DNA from: Mangifera indica
Lineage: Eukaryota; Streptophyta; Magnoliopsida; Sapindales; Anacardiaceae
Assembly: GCF_011075055.1 (NCBI RefSeq)
Contig: NC_058153.1
Coordinates: 4,960,001 to 5,024,000, forward strand
DNA: 64,000 nt
Reading direction: 5' to 3'
Shown here one piece after another: positions 12,584 to 25,784 of this stretch (the first letter of the stretch is position 1; the number at the start of each line of letters is the position of its first letter). Both the position numbers and the translations under genes were made by a program. The notes beneath the pieces were generated by a model, which saw only the letters and a program-made list of their open reading frames with translations, was not told the origin of the DNA and ran no database searches.

Positions 12584-13137
12584 CGCCACTAAGACCTAGT
12601 ATAACTTTTTTGGATTGCATGAGACCCACGTTAAGATCCTCTAATCTGAAAATACATCTTGCATTAAAGTGTGATGTATAATTGCCAACTTGCTAGTAAT
12701 TTAGTACCATCCAACTATAATTTATTATCATTTAATGTTTCCAATTAAATTTGTCTGGCGTCTTTGATGGCTTCAACATATCATGGGGAACGTACATGTC
12801 TGGTGTCTGTAGTTTCTCAGTTTTAACGCAGCCGATCTTGTAGTCTTTTGAGTTTTGAAAGGCCAACATTCATCATTTTCTTTCTTTCTTTCTTCCTCTT
12901 TCTTTTTTTTTTTTTTTTTACATTATTGCGATTTTTTGTCATTAATTAATGTATTTAATTTTAAATTTTAATAATATAATGACACAATATTAATTATATT
13001 AAATTAATAAACATTATAGGGGCAATCAACATTACTGTTTACCTAAGATAAATTATAGTAATAATAGTTAGAATAAGTTATAAAATTTCTTTGTCCACTC
13101 ACACTGGGGAGTAATGCTATGAGCATTTTGAATATTA

Positions 13138-13245
13138 ATTTAGGTACTAATAATAACACATTATAATATGATTAGATGTTGTTTTATTTTTAATTCAAAA
13201 TTAGATAATCATATGATGATACATTATTATTGACACTTAAATTGA
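13138..13245. repeat. Palindromic AT-rich MITE copy
   Basis: AATAACACATTATAATATGA and its inverted partner near ATCATATGATGATACATTAT surround a TTTTATTTTTAATTCAAAAT centre. Confidence 0.55.
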
Positions 13246-13387
13246 AACACATTATAAATATATATATATTTTTGTAATAGTGACTAGTGAAAGTGTGTGT
13301 TGATCAAACTGAAAAAAAAAAAAAAAAGTGATTCAACCTACTACTTGTGAGTTTGCACCCATGGTTATATTATTGACTATTTAGATA

Positions 13388-13510
13388 ACAATAAATCTAT
13401 GTACACAAATTATTACATATCATAATATGATTAAATGATTTTGAATTAAAAATAAAATAACACCTACTCATATGATAATATGTCATTATTCATACATAGG
13501 TTTGTGTACA
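13388..13510. repeat. Palindromic AT-rich MITE copy
   Basis: The outer arms CTATGTACACAAATTATTAC and CATACATAGGTTTGTGTACA are partly inverted. The centre has GAATTAAAAATAAAATAACA. Confidence 0.6.
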
Positions 13511-14797
13511 TAGTGTTACTATTTAGATAAATATTACCAGGGTTACAATAAAAATGCTAGAAGTTAAATGTGCTTTTTTCGGTCTCTCAATCTTTGTGGT
13601 GGTCTTTTATATGTAAAAGATATAAAGGTTATGTTACACGTAGAAGTGGTATCTTGGAATTCCTTATTTAAATATGACTTTAGAAATTTTTTTATATTCT
13701 AGTTATAATGATAATAGGATAATTAAAATGATAACATGATCCCAATTTGATAGAGGATTATCGTTTTCCTCAGTAGACATAAGATGGAAAAGGAAAAACA
13801 TCATGTTAATTTTAGGGAGATATTCTATCATATGAAATTCAATAATTGTCACTAATAAAGAAGCTTTTTACTTATATTCCTAAATGATAGGTGAATAAAT
13901 AAAATATCTAATCATTGTTGTTATAGTTTGTTGCTAAAATATGATTGATCGAAAGAGTAGGGCTTCATAGTTCAACATGCAACACTTCAACATAATCTAC
14001 AATACTATCCATTGCAATTTTACACATGCAACAACATTCTCATAAAAAAAAAAGAAGGGACAAAATCAAAGGGAACATGGGAATCTAAACTCTAAACGTT
14101 GATTTCGTTATGAAACCGAAAAAATGGGTTAACAAAAGGGAAAAATCTTACCTGTGAAGCCATTTCAATTTGATTTCATTAAGATTTTCGGAAGATTAAG
14201 ATGCCAAAATCGTCGATACTTTTTTCGTTTTCAGAGAACCTTGTGCGTCAAATCCAATTGTTTGTGTCTGTCCTCTCTTGTTTATATATCTAGGGGCATA
14301 ATCGGTAATGCTGATACTATTAGGATAAAAAGGTATAATTAAAATAAAGAAGACTAAATAAGTATCGACGGCAGTTTGGTATAAATATAAATAAAAGAGG
14401 GAAATATAAAATTATCCTATTAGTTTATAATAATACGATTCCTAGGGCAAATAATAGACAATAATTTATTGCATAAGATTGTGACCGTACTGACAATTGA
14501 TCATCCCCAAATCACCGACCCAGCCTCCCTCTCTTTCATTATTATAAAGCTACAGATCCATGCGTTAATTTATGGCTGAATATTGATGGTAGATGCATAT
14601 CAATTACGACTAATTAACGCCATCGGGCCTCTCATATTAATGAATAATTAATATAATTTATGTTGCCGGAGGTACGTAGAGTGGAAGTTAAAAGAAAGAA
14701 CATAAAATATTCTAATTATGAATGGATAATCAACCTCACATTCAATAATTATACTAGATTAAAAATTCTAGACGACATATTTAATTTAATAAAATTA

Positions 14798-14938
14798 TAT
14801 ATATTTATTTTATTAAATAAATAAATATATATATTTAGGTATATTATTATATAATTAAGTGATTCTGAATTAATAATAATGTAACATTTAATTATGTAAT
14901 AATACATATAAATGTATACATATTTATCTATATAAAAT
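14798..14938. repeat. Palindromic AT-rich MITE copy, degenerate
   Basis: The family core TATTATTATATAATTAAGTG and its inverse around GAATTAATAATAATGTAACA are visible, but the ends are unclear. Confidence 0.4.
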
Positions 14939-15024
14939 AAGTATGGATAATAGTGCTCTATTTAATTATCACTATCTAAATTGAGTATTATAATTCGAAT
15001 TTAATAGAAATTCATCAAATAACA

Positions 15025-15155
15025 ATAAAATTATATATATATATTTTTTAAATATACAATTAAATATATAACTGATATATTATTATATTAAAAATCAAAT
15101 AATCCATAATCATATAATAACACATAAATTGTGTATTCAATTATATATTAAAAAA
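15025..15155. repeat. Palindromic AT-rich MITE copy, degenerate
   Basis: An AT-rich inverted structure resembles the family, centred near 15100. It is weakly preserved. Confidence 0.35.
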
Positions 15156-16309
15156 AATCTACTTATAATATTACCAGTGGAATATTTATGTTAAAGATTT
15201 ACATATTCCATCTCTAGTTGTTTTCAATGAAATATCGTATTGGCAGTCGATATTGTACATAAGATACGTGAGGGTGAGGGTGATGGTGATGGTGAAATAA
15301 CACTAGTCCATTGTTTATTGCTGAGTGAGACTTGAGATTGGGAGACAATTTAGATCTCTTTCTTCTATTAGTTTATATATTTCTTTGTTTTTTTTATTAT
15401 TTATTTAGAATTTATCATCGTCCATTTTCCACTCTATATTATTGCAGAGAGAGGTGAGAGGTTGACTGATTCATTTACTAAGCTAACTTCTTTGAGAGTC
15501 AAGATGATGCGTGAAAGCTGCTTGGCGACGAAGGGTTGTTAGTTTAACAGACGTCAAATTAAGTTAAGAAGAGCTAGACGGCATAAGGAAGGGGGTTAAA
15601 ACATTTTATCAAAACTGTGCATTTTGGCACACCAATTCATTAACATCTATTTAACATACTCTCAAGGGATAGCTTGAGTGGCAATAAAGAGAATTTCATA
15701 TTTAAGAGAGTATAAGAGGATATGAGTTTCAAATATTTTTTTTTTTATCTTATTTGATAAAGTTTTTATAAGATCGGTCACTAACTTGATTTAAAGTTTT
15801 ATTTGTTTGATGTGATTGATGCGATCTTAAAAGGGTGATTTGGTTTGGATGAAATTCCTCATTACAAAAAAAAAAGACAAAAGACAAAAGACAAAATCTA
15901 TTTAGCAAGTTTTTCCGGTCAACAAAATCAAAATTGAGGGTTCTCTTCTTCAACACTGTTCAAGCTAATGTGAAGCACTTTAATGGTTTTGCCACTCCCA
16001 TTTTGTGTTTTTTTAAGCTTTGTTAGACGGTTGAGATTGTTTTGTGACATAGATTTAATAATATTTGAAAGAAAGAATGTTACCCTTTGTACACATTAAA
16101 ATCTGAACTTTACATGCCTATATATTTACGTATCAATTCTGGTAAACCTAGCTAACTAAGAAAAAGGAAAAAAGAAAATACATAATTAGAATCTCTAAAT
16201 GTTAGGTGAAATTTTGTTTTATTATAATTTTGGATTGACGGAATATTTTTGTTATCCTTTTGATATTGTATATTTTCTTCCTCAACCTTGACAAAATCTT
16301 CTCCTTTTT

Positions 16310-16640
16310 ATATCCCGTCAAATTAATGATAGTTTTCCACAAGTATCAATTTTCTTACAAGACTTTTATGGTGAAAAGAAAACAACAATTTCATCATGAA
16401 AAGAGATATGGACAAGATTAGAAATTTTATCATGAACTAATTCACGAATATAGTGGCAATCAACCTGAATGTGCTTAGCTCACTCATGATGTTCAAGATT
16501 ACTAGCAATGCTAGTGGCACTACTGATGTCTCCAAATAAAGTGATTCGGTTGAGAACAAGGAACACAAGTTCCATGAGAAGTTGTTAGCATGAGTTTGTG
16601 GTAGTCATTACATAATAAAAAGTTCATAAGATAAACTGAA
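16310..16640 (-). mobile_element. Ty1/copia RNase H C-terminal fragment
   Basis: The minus strand encodes a passage like copia RNase H: ATSIASNLEHHE, then AKHIQVDCHYIRELVHDK. This corresponds to the conserved block of the type HERTKHIExDCHxIR at the end of copia polyproteins. The invariant Arg codon is replaced by a stop (HHE-stop-AKHI), so it is dead. The rest of the element was not found nearby. Confidence 0.65.
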
Positions 16641-17429
16641 ACTAAATTCCCTACTTGCTTGGATTTCAGTGGATGAATTTGTGGCCACTTTAATTAACAC
16701 TTTTTAACCATGCTGGAATCTCACAAACGTAAAACAAAATTACATAATGACCCAACAGACTCTCTCTCACTGATAAGTAGAATAAGAATATATTAGATTA
16801 TTATGAGATAATGACATAAATTTATGAAAACATGTCTTTTATGAAAGTTCTATATGAAATCGCATGCATTGGCGTGCATCTCTCTATGCATGGTCATTTA
16901 TCACTTTAAAATTTTATATATGACATATTATCCCTTTATTTGATGTGATATCAGATGAATGGATATGCAATTTTCATGCATGACCGTTTATTAGCTTAAA
17001 AATTTATTTTTTATACTTAAAACAATTTTCTAACTTATGTCACAACAAAAAATAATCTTAAAAACCATAAAAATACATCAATGTCCTTGAGAGGTATTTT
17101 TGCGTCCTTAGCCGCATATTACAAGAAGAGTGAAGGAAAATTTTCTCTCACAATTTCTTTACTCGGTTCATTCAATTACTCACCCAAAATTCATAGACTA
17201 GCACTTGTGAGACATTTCTAACAACTCCCCATAGTTATTGGTCTCTTAGCGCCTTCTTATGGATAAGTGAGAGTAAATGAGTTTAGGGTAAAATTTTTCT
17301 TGGTGGAACCTCTAAACGCATGTAATGGTTCTAAACTATATAATTATATGTATTATATCATTCATTAATCCTAGGGACATTTTTGGATCAGGTTTTTATA
17401 TGTTTTTCCTATGTTTTCTATTGCAAATT

Positions 17430-18190
17430 TAATTTAGGACATCAATGTCTACCTTTCATCTAATGCATCTCCTACTATAATAGTTGTTACCACTATTTAT
17501 TTGTTGGTGACACTGATCCTTGTAATTATCTAATATTATACAATAGTGCATTAAGAGCCTTGAAATATTAAAACTTAACCAGACCAAACATCTCTTTTGT
17601 AGTGATTAGGTTAAGTTAATTTATAAGGATTCCACTCACGTATAATAGCGAACAGTCAAGAGTTGTTGTTCACTTTAGCTTCCATTTTCAGTCTTGAAGC
17701 CTATTTAGATGTCGATTAGGCAGGTGATATTGGAGACATGAGATGAGGTCAAAATGGTTTTGGCATTTTTCTTGGCAATAACTTAATCAAATGAAGCTCT
17801 AGTTAACAAAGAGTTGTGGCTTTCTCCACAGAGTTGGAACATGAAGTAATTAGCCAAACTGTCACAAATCTTGCTTAGCTTGAAGATTTGTTTCAAGAAC
17901 TTCATTTTACTATTTTTGGCAATGCAATAATATGGTGAGAAAATCAATTGATTGCTAAAGCTCTGACCTTAAATGAAGTATTTCATGGAAGGGTTAAGCA
18001 CATCTCAATTAATATGCAAAATTTGAAGGAATAGATAGCCTTTAAAACTTTGTCAATTCAATTAGTTCCTATTGAACTACAAATAACCAATGTTTTGACC
18101 AAGTATTTGTCTATAACAAAGTTTGCTCAACTAAGAGCTAAGCTCAAGGTTCTAGATGCCTCAAAACGTGATCTCACATGTGTTTAAGAG
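17430..18190 (+). mobile_element. Degenerate Ty1/copia reverse transcriptase-RNase H tail
   Basis: With stops and frame changes, the plus strand reads as a copia C-terminus. An AYLDVD-like block with AGDIGD precedes STELEHEVISQTVTNLA and LEDLFQELHFT. VKHISINMQNLKE, LSIQLVPIELQITNVLTKYL and FAQLRAKLKVLDAS follow. The order matches family knowledge (RNase H, then the TKxLS tail). Several in-frame stops make it non-functional. It is oriented opposite to the 16310-16640 fragment, so it is a separate insertion or a rearranged one. Confidence 0.7.
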
Positions 18191-19299
18191 ATTAGTAAGT
18201 ATGTTGATGATTCAAAATTGTCAGTGCAACAACAGATTCTAGTGAGAAGTCCAGCAAGCCGCTAAGTTACATTACTTCTAGAAGTCACCGAGCTCTATAA
18301 TTTCAGTAAGAACAGTTACTAGCAGTAGTTTATTTTGCAAACCATACTTGCCCAGTTTGGTTTGAAGGAGGAAACTTGTAATACTCTCAAGTACGTTTCG
18401 AGGGCATTTATGTCTTTTGACCTTGTCTTAAGACATTTTCAGTTTTAAATATATATGTTCAAATGTATGTATGTATGTATATGTTCACATGTATGTATAT
18501 ATATAAAAAAACAAAAAATTACAAAAAGACAAAGGATAAGTAAATATGATAAGCCAAAAATGTATATACATACATTAAGGGATAAAAGACAAAACAAACT
18601 GTTTTTTTTTTTTTTTTTGTCTTCTTCTCACGTCCCTTCTAGAAACTCAGCCTTCTTCATGATTCTACTTTGTTTTTGAAGAAAAAGGGATGATTCGAAG
18701 ATGTTTTGGAAGACAAAGTAAGGAAAGAAAAGGAAATGTGACACTTTGGAAGACTTGGTAACCAAAAGATCTTCTTCTTTTTCTTTTACCTATATATATA
18801 TATATATATATAAGAGTATGTTGTATGAATATGTTAGTGTGTTTTGGCATTGATTTAAGGTGGTTCTTGGTGAGAAAATACGTAAGGCAAAAAGGAGGGA
18901 GCAAGCTTGACAAGTGTTGGATTAAAGCAAGGCAAGTGGAAATCATTATTGGTCTCCCCTCATTTTGTTAACTAAACTTTATGTTTCATGTTTTATGCCT
19001 TTGGTTCCTTTGCTCTATGTTATAACTGATGATTTTGTGTTATATGGATGCATTGGTCATGGTTGGAAGCAAAAGAGAAAGGTTTATATTTATTAATGAT
19101 AAGACCATGACAAAGGACATAGGAATACATTTATAGAAATGACTAGGCATATGTACTTGATTGAGTTGAGTTAAATAACATGGTTGAGGAGTTTTGAAGT
19201 TGAAAGACATTGTTTTACCATGTGGGGTATCTATATTGGTGATTTTGGTTTATGACAGAGAGTTGGGAAATATTTATAGTTTTATCACTAATTTCATCC

Positions 19300-19690
19300 C
19301 ATATTTTGATTGTCTTATCTGATAAATTATGAGTGTTGCTATAGCTCGTTGAAAAGATCTTTAAATCCTCTTTTCATTGATATATAGTTTGTATGATTTA
19401 GAGACCATTTGGACTATTAAATTACTTGAACAAAAAGACTGTTCTATCAAATAAATAGTAATTATAGTTTTTAGAAAGAGAGAGAGAAAGAAAACTCATT
19501 TTGACTACCTTATCTGATGAATTAGAGTGCTGCTATAGCTCGTTGGAAAGCTCTATGAATTCTCTTTTTAATGATATATAGTTTGTATGATTTGAAGATT
19601 GTTTGAACTGTTAAATTTCTTAAGCAAAAAGACTGCCCTATCAAAGGAATAGTAATTATAATTTTTGGAAAGAAAGAAAGAAAGGAAAGG
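19300..19690. repeat. Tandem duplication of about 195 bp
   Basis: Two adjacent units share GCTATAGCTCGTTG, GATATATAGTTTGTATGATT and AGTAATTATA in the same order and spacing, with about four fifths identity by eye. Each ends in a purine-rich AGAAAG tract, which expands in unit 2 into the GGAAA repeats at about 19672-19730. There is no coding frame. Confidence 0.75.
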
Positions 19691-19734
19691 AAAGGAAAGA
19701 AAGGAGAAAAAAAGAAAAGAAAGAAAGGAAATTT

Positions 19735-20645
19735 AGGGCTTAGGAGTCAAGGGTCGTCTTGAGAGTATGATCTGGTGGGTTAGGATACTCAATAGTATCC
19801 CATGTGCCTAAAGAGAAAGAAATGGCTCAGACAAAAGTTTCAGTTTTAGATGGAAGCAAGATTAGTAAAAGATAATGCATACATACTACAAACTATGAGG
19901 GGGCACTTAATGCTACACTGCTCACAGTAGGGTATGTCTACAGTAGGACAAGTCGGTAGTAGGATATAGACCCATAATAGTGTCTACTCTTAATAAAACA
20001 TGCTAATAATAGAGCATAATTCAGATTCTATGATAGTGTAATAAGAGAAAGAAAGAGAGTTCGAGCTTAAAAAAGTGTCAAATCCTTATAGTCAGCTTTC
20101 AAAAAGTATCAGATAGACATCGGATGAAACAAAGTGTGACTCTAATAGAAAAAGATGAGCCAAATTATTCCTTCAAGGGGAGATAGTTTACTTATTTCTT
20201 TCCTTTTACTAGGCGTTCTTATCCTTTACTTCATTTCCTTTCATGATTGCAGGTACAAGTGATTAAAATAGCTGGGAGGTAGGGTCAGGTCAGCGAGAAT
20301 AGATCTAAGCTAGAGCAGGGTATCTATAGTTTATATTACATGCGTATGGTTGTATGATATTGTTGACTTTTGGCCTTATATAGATATAGTTTTTAAATAG
20401 TTGTACAGTTGTATCTAAGGGTATATACCTAATTACTCCATGATTTCAGATGCTTTTAGATGAGTTTTTGTATGTGATATATACATCTTTTGTTCGCTTC
20501 TGAATTTTCAATTTTCACAGAACATTTTTTGAACGCTTTTAGTGACGAGTTTATTTTAAAGTTTTTTTTTAAATAGATGCTCTAGATATTCATTAATAAC
20601 ATTTTTTCTTCGGAGGGCAGTACTTCTAAAGAGAGATGTTATAAA
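19735..20645 (+). mobile_element. Probable decayed LTR or LTR-proximal segment
   Basis: The segment has no gene. It ends near 20645 with GGAGGGCAGTACTTCTAAAG then AGAGATGTTATA. A similar string occurs at about 52732-52760 (GGAGGCAATACTTCTAAAAG) and, more worn, at 53371-53395. I infer a retrotransposon long terminal repeat family; no paired LTR or integrase was seen here. Confidence 0.3.
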
Positions 20646-20749
20646 ACTAAAACTCAATCTTACTAGTTTACCAGTAGTAGAAGTCACATTATCATAATGG
20701 TGAATTTTGGTCCTTGAAAGGATGTTGATAATAAATAATAGAAGTGGAA

Positions 20750-23690
20750 GCTACCTGTTAAAGAAGAGTGGTTTAGTTTAACTGACATCAAGTTTTTGTT
20801 TGGTTATCTCTGTTTCCCTTGGCTTAAACAATATACACTCAAATCCAAATCTCAACCATGTGTTTTTCTTGGATATTCCACCTTTCATCATTGTTACAAA
20901 TGTTTTGATCCAACAACATCTAATATTTATCTTTCTCATTATGTTGTAACCACTTTTCCCTTTTAATCTATGTCCATATAAGCTCTTAGAGTTACTGAAG
21001 TCACCTACTTTACTTAGACATTTTACTTAAATGATCTTATATCCCCCTTGCCAAGATCTGATGTCTCACCCTCTACTACTCCCTTTTTACCACCACTTAC
21101 TGTCTATTTCATCCACATCATGTCCCTCAGCCTTTACTCCAGTAGGTCCCTCGTCTATGGTCTTAGATATGTAACCTCCTAGTAATGTTCCTTAATATAG
21201 GTAAGTCATCCACCTCTTTAATCTACCATTGTAACTAGACCACAAGATAGCATCAACAAACCTAAACAAATTTTTGAACAGGCCAAAGGACATATTCCCC
21301 CCCTTCCCTAAAGTATGCTATTTTCTCAAGTTTTTCTTTTTTAATTTTAAAAATCCCAAATACTTATCCATGACTGGTTAAAATAAATAGCAGTAGGGAC
21401 AAAACCGTTATTTTATCTATAATATTAAAAATAAACTAAAATATAATCTCATTTTCCTCCTCTAAACCTTAAAAACTAAAAGTTTTCCCCCAATCGAAGT
21501 TTTAAAAAATGATAGTTTCCCGTTAAGGTTAAGTTTCCATATCTTCAATGCCAAATCTGATGCCATTGCTAGTGGTCTCTCCCTTCCAAAGCTTCTTCTT
21601 CCTCTCGAGGTCTTTCTCCACCTAATTGGATGTTCGATCGGGGTAGAATAAGATTTAGAAGATGAAGCTATCATTTTCATCTGGAAAGGCGATCGTCTTT
21701 CCAAAAGAAGACGTTTGAGAAGATGATCATCTTTCTAGACGAAGACGACATCTTCATCTTCATCTGGGAAGACAAAGAGCTTCATCTTCCTGACGAAACT
21801 CTTTATCTCTTATCGTCTTCCAAGTCTTATTCTACATTGATTGAATATCCAAATGAGTAGAGAGAGACTACTGGATGGAGACGAAGCTTTAGAAGGGAGA
21901 AGCCACCAGTAATGGCCCCAAAGATGGCTTCAAAGATCCGAAAACTAAACCTTAGGGGAAAACTGTCATTTTTAAAACTTAGGTTAGGGGAAAACTTTTA
22001 GTTTTTAAAGTTTAAGGGGAAAAAAGAGATAAAATTTTAAGGGGTTAGAGTTCCATAAATTTTAACTACTTATAGGTAGGTATTTGAGATTTTCAAAGTT
22101 AAAGGGGAGAAACTTGAAAAAACAGTATACTTTGGATGGGAAATAGTCTTTTGGCCTTTTGAATATCTTGTTGTTTCTGCACCTCTTGAACCATCTACAC
22201 TCACTTAAGCCTAAAAGTACACTCATTAGCAGAATGCCATGAGAGATGAATTTGATACACATGTAAATAATCACTCATGAGATTTAGTTCATACATCTAA
22301 CACACATAATATAGTTGCAAATGGATATACATGGTCAAATGCAAACCTGATGGGACAATCAATCGGTGCAAGGCTTGTTTGGTTGCAAAAGGTTTCACTC
22401 AATGACTTGGTATTGATTTTCACTTTACTTTCAGCCTAGTCATCAAACCCACAATAGTTCGTGTGATCCTGCCTATTGCCACTCAATTTGCATGGTCATT
22501 GCACCAATTGAATGTCAACAATGTTTTTCTCTAAGACAACCTTGAAGAACAAGTTTACATGCACCAACCACTAGGCTTGATGCATCCTTAATTTCCTAAT
22601 CATGTGTGTAGACTAAGAAAGGCTATTTATGGTCTTCATCAAACGCCATGAGGTTGGTATACTAAGTTGAAACAATTTCTTCTTTCCTATGGCTTTGTTA
22701 ACTTTCAATCAGATACATCTTTCTTCATCCTTTCTTCAAGACAGACATTGTCTTTCTTTTTTTCTACGTTGGTGATATCATTATCATCGACAACACAGGT
22801 CTTCTCAATCAAGTCATCCACTCTTTCGCTTAATGGTTCTTCCTTAAAGACCTAAGTGACCTTCATTTTTTTCTTGGGGTGGAAGTCCTACGTACCAAGG
22901 CTGGTTTTGTTCTATCTCAACATAAATATGTTGTTGATCTTCTCCACAATCACAACATGAATGATGCCGAAGGAGTTCATAGTACTCTCTTTACCACGGA
23001 GAAATTATACTTATAGGATTGATCACCTTCGACAAATCCTTTACAATACAGGCAAGTCATTGGTGCTTTTCAGTATGTCTCTCTCACTAAGTCTAATATC
23101 TCTTATGTAGTGAATCGTGTATGTCAGTTCATGTATCATCCTACTGTTTCTCATTGGTTTGTTATCAAACATGTTCTTTGCTATCTCAAGCAAACCCTTG
23201 ATCGTGGCCTTCTTCTTCAGTGTTTTTCTTCTATGACTCTCCAAGCCTTTTCTGACACTAATTGGGCTGGTAATGCATATAACAATACCTCTACTTCAGC
23301 TTATGTTACCTTTCTTAGTGCCAACATCGTCAGCTGGTCATCAAAGAAGCAATACACAATGGCTTATTCATCACTGAGGCTGAATATCAGGCTATGGTAG
23401 CCACAGTTACTGAACTGAATTGGCTACAAAATTTGCTTTAAGAACTTCACTTTCCACAGTCCATTACACCGACGGTTTACTATGACAATGTTAGCACTAT
23501 TTATTTACGTCAGAATCCTGTATTCGATAGTCGTATGAAGCATATCAAGGTTGACTTCCACTTTGTCCGCTCTCAAGTACAAAACAAGCAAGTTCATATA
23601 GATTCAACTGATCAGTTAGCTGACTCACTCACAAAGCCTCTTACCCGTTAGTAACATCAACTCAATGTCTCAAGATTGGCATTGTTGACA
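20750..23690 (+). mobile_element. Degenerate Ty1/copia element split by a nested insertion
   Basis: The first part (20820-20980) reads as the integrase C-terminal region: QPCVFLGYS, then YKCFDPTTSNIYLSHYVV. The second part (22320-23690) reads as reverse transcriptase and RNase H, with KACLVAKGFTQ, QLNVNNVFL, LRKAIYGLHQTP, KTLDRGLL-like and SWSSKKQYTMA blocks in order. The catalytic YVDD is changed to YVGD near 22770, and several frameshifts and stops are present. The two parts are separated by the 21281-22156 Mutator-type element, so the copia copy is older. LTRs were not located. Confidence 0.75.
21272..22165. mobile_element. Non-autonomous Mutator-type element, copy 2 (nested in copia)
   Basis: The body is 21281-22156, from GGCCAAAGGACATATTCCCC to AGTCTTTTGGCC. 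It is flanked by TTTTGAACA (21272-21280) and TTTTGAATA (22157-22165), a 9-bp duplication with one difference. The interior contains GAAGACG/CGTCTTC-rich stretches, inverted against each other in places. There is no transposase frame. Confidence 0.7.
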
Positions 23691-24954
23691 CCATGCCTAT
23701 CTTGTAGAGGCATAATGGAGCAAATAGTCTGCCTCAATCATAGCTCAATCACAACTCATCAGTCAACTGATTTCATTTATTTATTAGTTTGATTTTGTAC
23801 CAAATATAGAACATAAATTTACTCTCCATCATCACCATTTTTGGCAATAAACTATGTATAATATATTTCTGTTGTATCATAAATAATATGAGAGCTTTTC
23901 TTCAAATCCAATACCTTTATATGATGTAGTTTGAAAACCAATGTTGCTGGAAGTAACCAACTAATACAAATTAACTAACTTTAATTACTCCTCGAAGTAT
24001 TATTGTTTTTTACCCTTCGTCCTTCACAAGACAATTTTCGAAATTAAACTCAACAATGAAATCATATTCTTTTGTGAATTATGATATGCTAAGTTCATTC
24101 TTTGTAATCTTTTGTATTCATAGAATATTCTTAAGATGAAGGTACTTACTAGAAAAATATGATGGAATGGTAAGGTACTTACTAGAATATTCTTAATATG
24201 AGAAATGTTGAAACATTCTCCGCTACTCACTTGTAACTGTTCATCTCCATTATATTTTAACTTCATATCTAGTTTATTTGTCTTCGAAACTACATGATTA
24301 ATAGCTATAAATTTCATGTACCAACTGAGATCAACTACAATGGCTATATTGGCTACTCATTATGAGGTGTAAAGGTAGTATCACTATGAAAAAAAAAAAT
24401 TAATATTGGCAAAAGGAAAATAGTGTATACAGTAGTTATAAGTATTATTTTTATGATTTTAGTGATCGAATATTAATATTCCCATTAAAACTAAATAAAT
24501 TTATAACTTTAATAAGAAAAACATGGTTGTTAAAAATTTATTTTTCGTCGTTAAAAAGATTTAACAATGAGAAAAGTTCTATTATCGCTTGTCGTTATAA
24601 CTTCCCTTGTTAAAAGTATTATCTGTCATTAATTGTTTAAACAAGGGAAGCTATTATGATAAATGATGATAAGATTTGTTATCGTTAAAACTTTTTAATG
24701 ATAATATATAAATTTTTAATTACTATTTTTCTTTTATTAAAGTAATAAATTTATTTATTTTAAACAAAAATATAAATAATTGATCGTTAAACTAATAAAA
24801 TGAGTATTTATAATAACCAAATATTTATTTGCTGGTTATTTTTCTATCCTTAATGCCTTTCTTTTTTTGGTAATATATTGTGTATATTAGCTTGGTGTGA
24901 AGGTAAAGGATTGTTGGTATCAAAGGTGGGATAAGCAGACTGATCTGAGATGTT
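23691..24954. other. Intergenic, with a fold-back repeat near 24600
   Basis: No gene was found. Between about 24515 and 24720, AACTTCCCTTGTT and AACAAGGGAAGC form an inverted pair, and the flanking GTTAAAAA and TTTTTAAC-type strings repeat on both sides. This suggests a small fold-back element. A short duplication of AGGTACTTACTAGAA occurs at about 24140-24190. Confidence 0.4.
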
Positions 24955-25745
24955 TTATGACTGATCTATATGTTGAGACATAAGGGTATGAAACGGAAGG
25001 TTTGTAGTAAAAAGACAGAAATATGAGTGTATGGGTCCGTTGTTCTGAGTTAAAGATACATGCATTTTATTGAAGCCAGCAGAGTAGGCCTCTTGCCTAT
25101 TGGGACTAGAATAATTAAACCCTGAAAAGTATGGTTTATGGACTCCCCTCATAGGTAGTGTCAAATATGTGGTAACATTGGAGAGATCTATGCCCTACTT
25201 CACCACAAATCTTAATAAGGAATTTTATGCTGAGCAAAGAACTTCCCTCTTCCTGGGTCCATAGGCCGAAATTATTAGCTTAAATTAAATACTCCTAATC
25301 CTTGTTGACTATTCGTTTTAGTATGTTGAGTATCACTAGACTTAATTTTAACATTCATCATAGCCATGTCAACTGAATTGGTACAACACTACTTCCCCAA
25401 TGTTCTAAACCTATACTATCATCTTTGTTGGCCACATTTACAGTACCACACTATGTAAATCCAACGTAAAACTTGAATTACGGTTCAATCTCTGCTTATA
25501 TTTATAAGCAAAAACTTTGCTTCTATCAAACTAATATACCCAGTTGGAGAATCAATTTTGGACATGATATGAACAATTACAGGGTCAAACTCAAGCCCTA
25601 GACCATCTATGATAAAATTGATAAGCTCTTCTTCAGTGGTTATCTGCTCACTGGCTATCAACGCATCAAATATCTCTTTCATTCTCCTAACATATTCATC
25701 CACTCCCAAAGAACATTTCTTCAATGTCTGTGACACAATTCTTAC
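24955..25745 (-). mobile_element. Ty1/copia gag fragment
   Basis: The minus-strand frame at 25485-25736 resembles the copia gag (UBN2-type) domain: LKKCSLGVDEYVRRMKEIFD, then EELINFIIDGLGLEFDPVIV and SLIEAKFLL. This order is conserved in plant copia gag proteins. A second frame at 24955-25164, rich in Ser, Asn and Phe, probably continues toward the gag C-terminus. No integrase or reverse transcriptase follows in this orientation, so it is a fragment. Confidence 0.7.
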
Positions 25746-25784
25746 ATGAGTTATTCTAATCTAAGATTTATAAACAAAATTAAG

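Larger units (their letters stand above)
12317..16300. other. Gene-free AT-rich region with stacked MITE copies
   Basis: No gene was recognised. The region holds one palindromic element at 12447-12583 and four more between 13138 and 15155, a CT/poly-T tract near 12880-12920, and GGGTGAGGGTGATGGTGATG at about 15273-15293. The ORF-like stretches at 14154-14342 and 15750-15956 match nothing I know. Confidence 0.5.
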
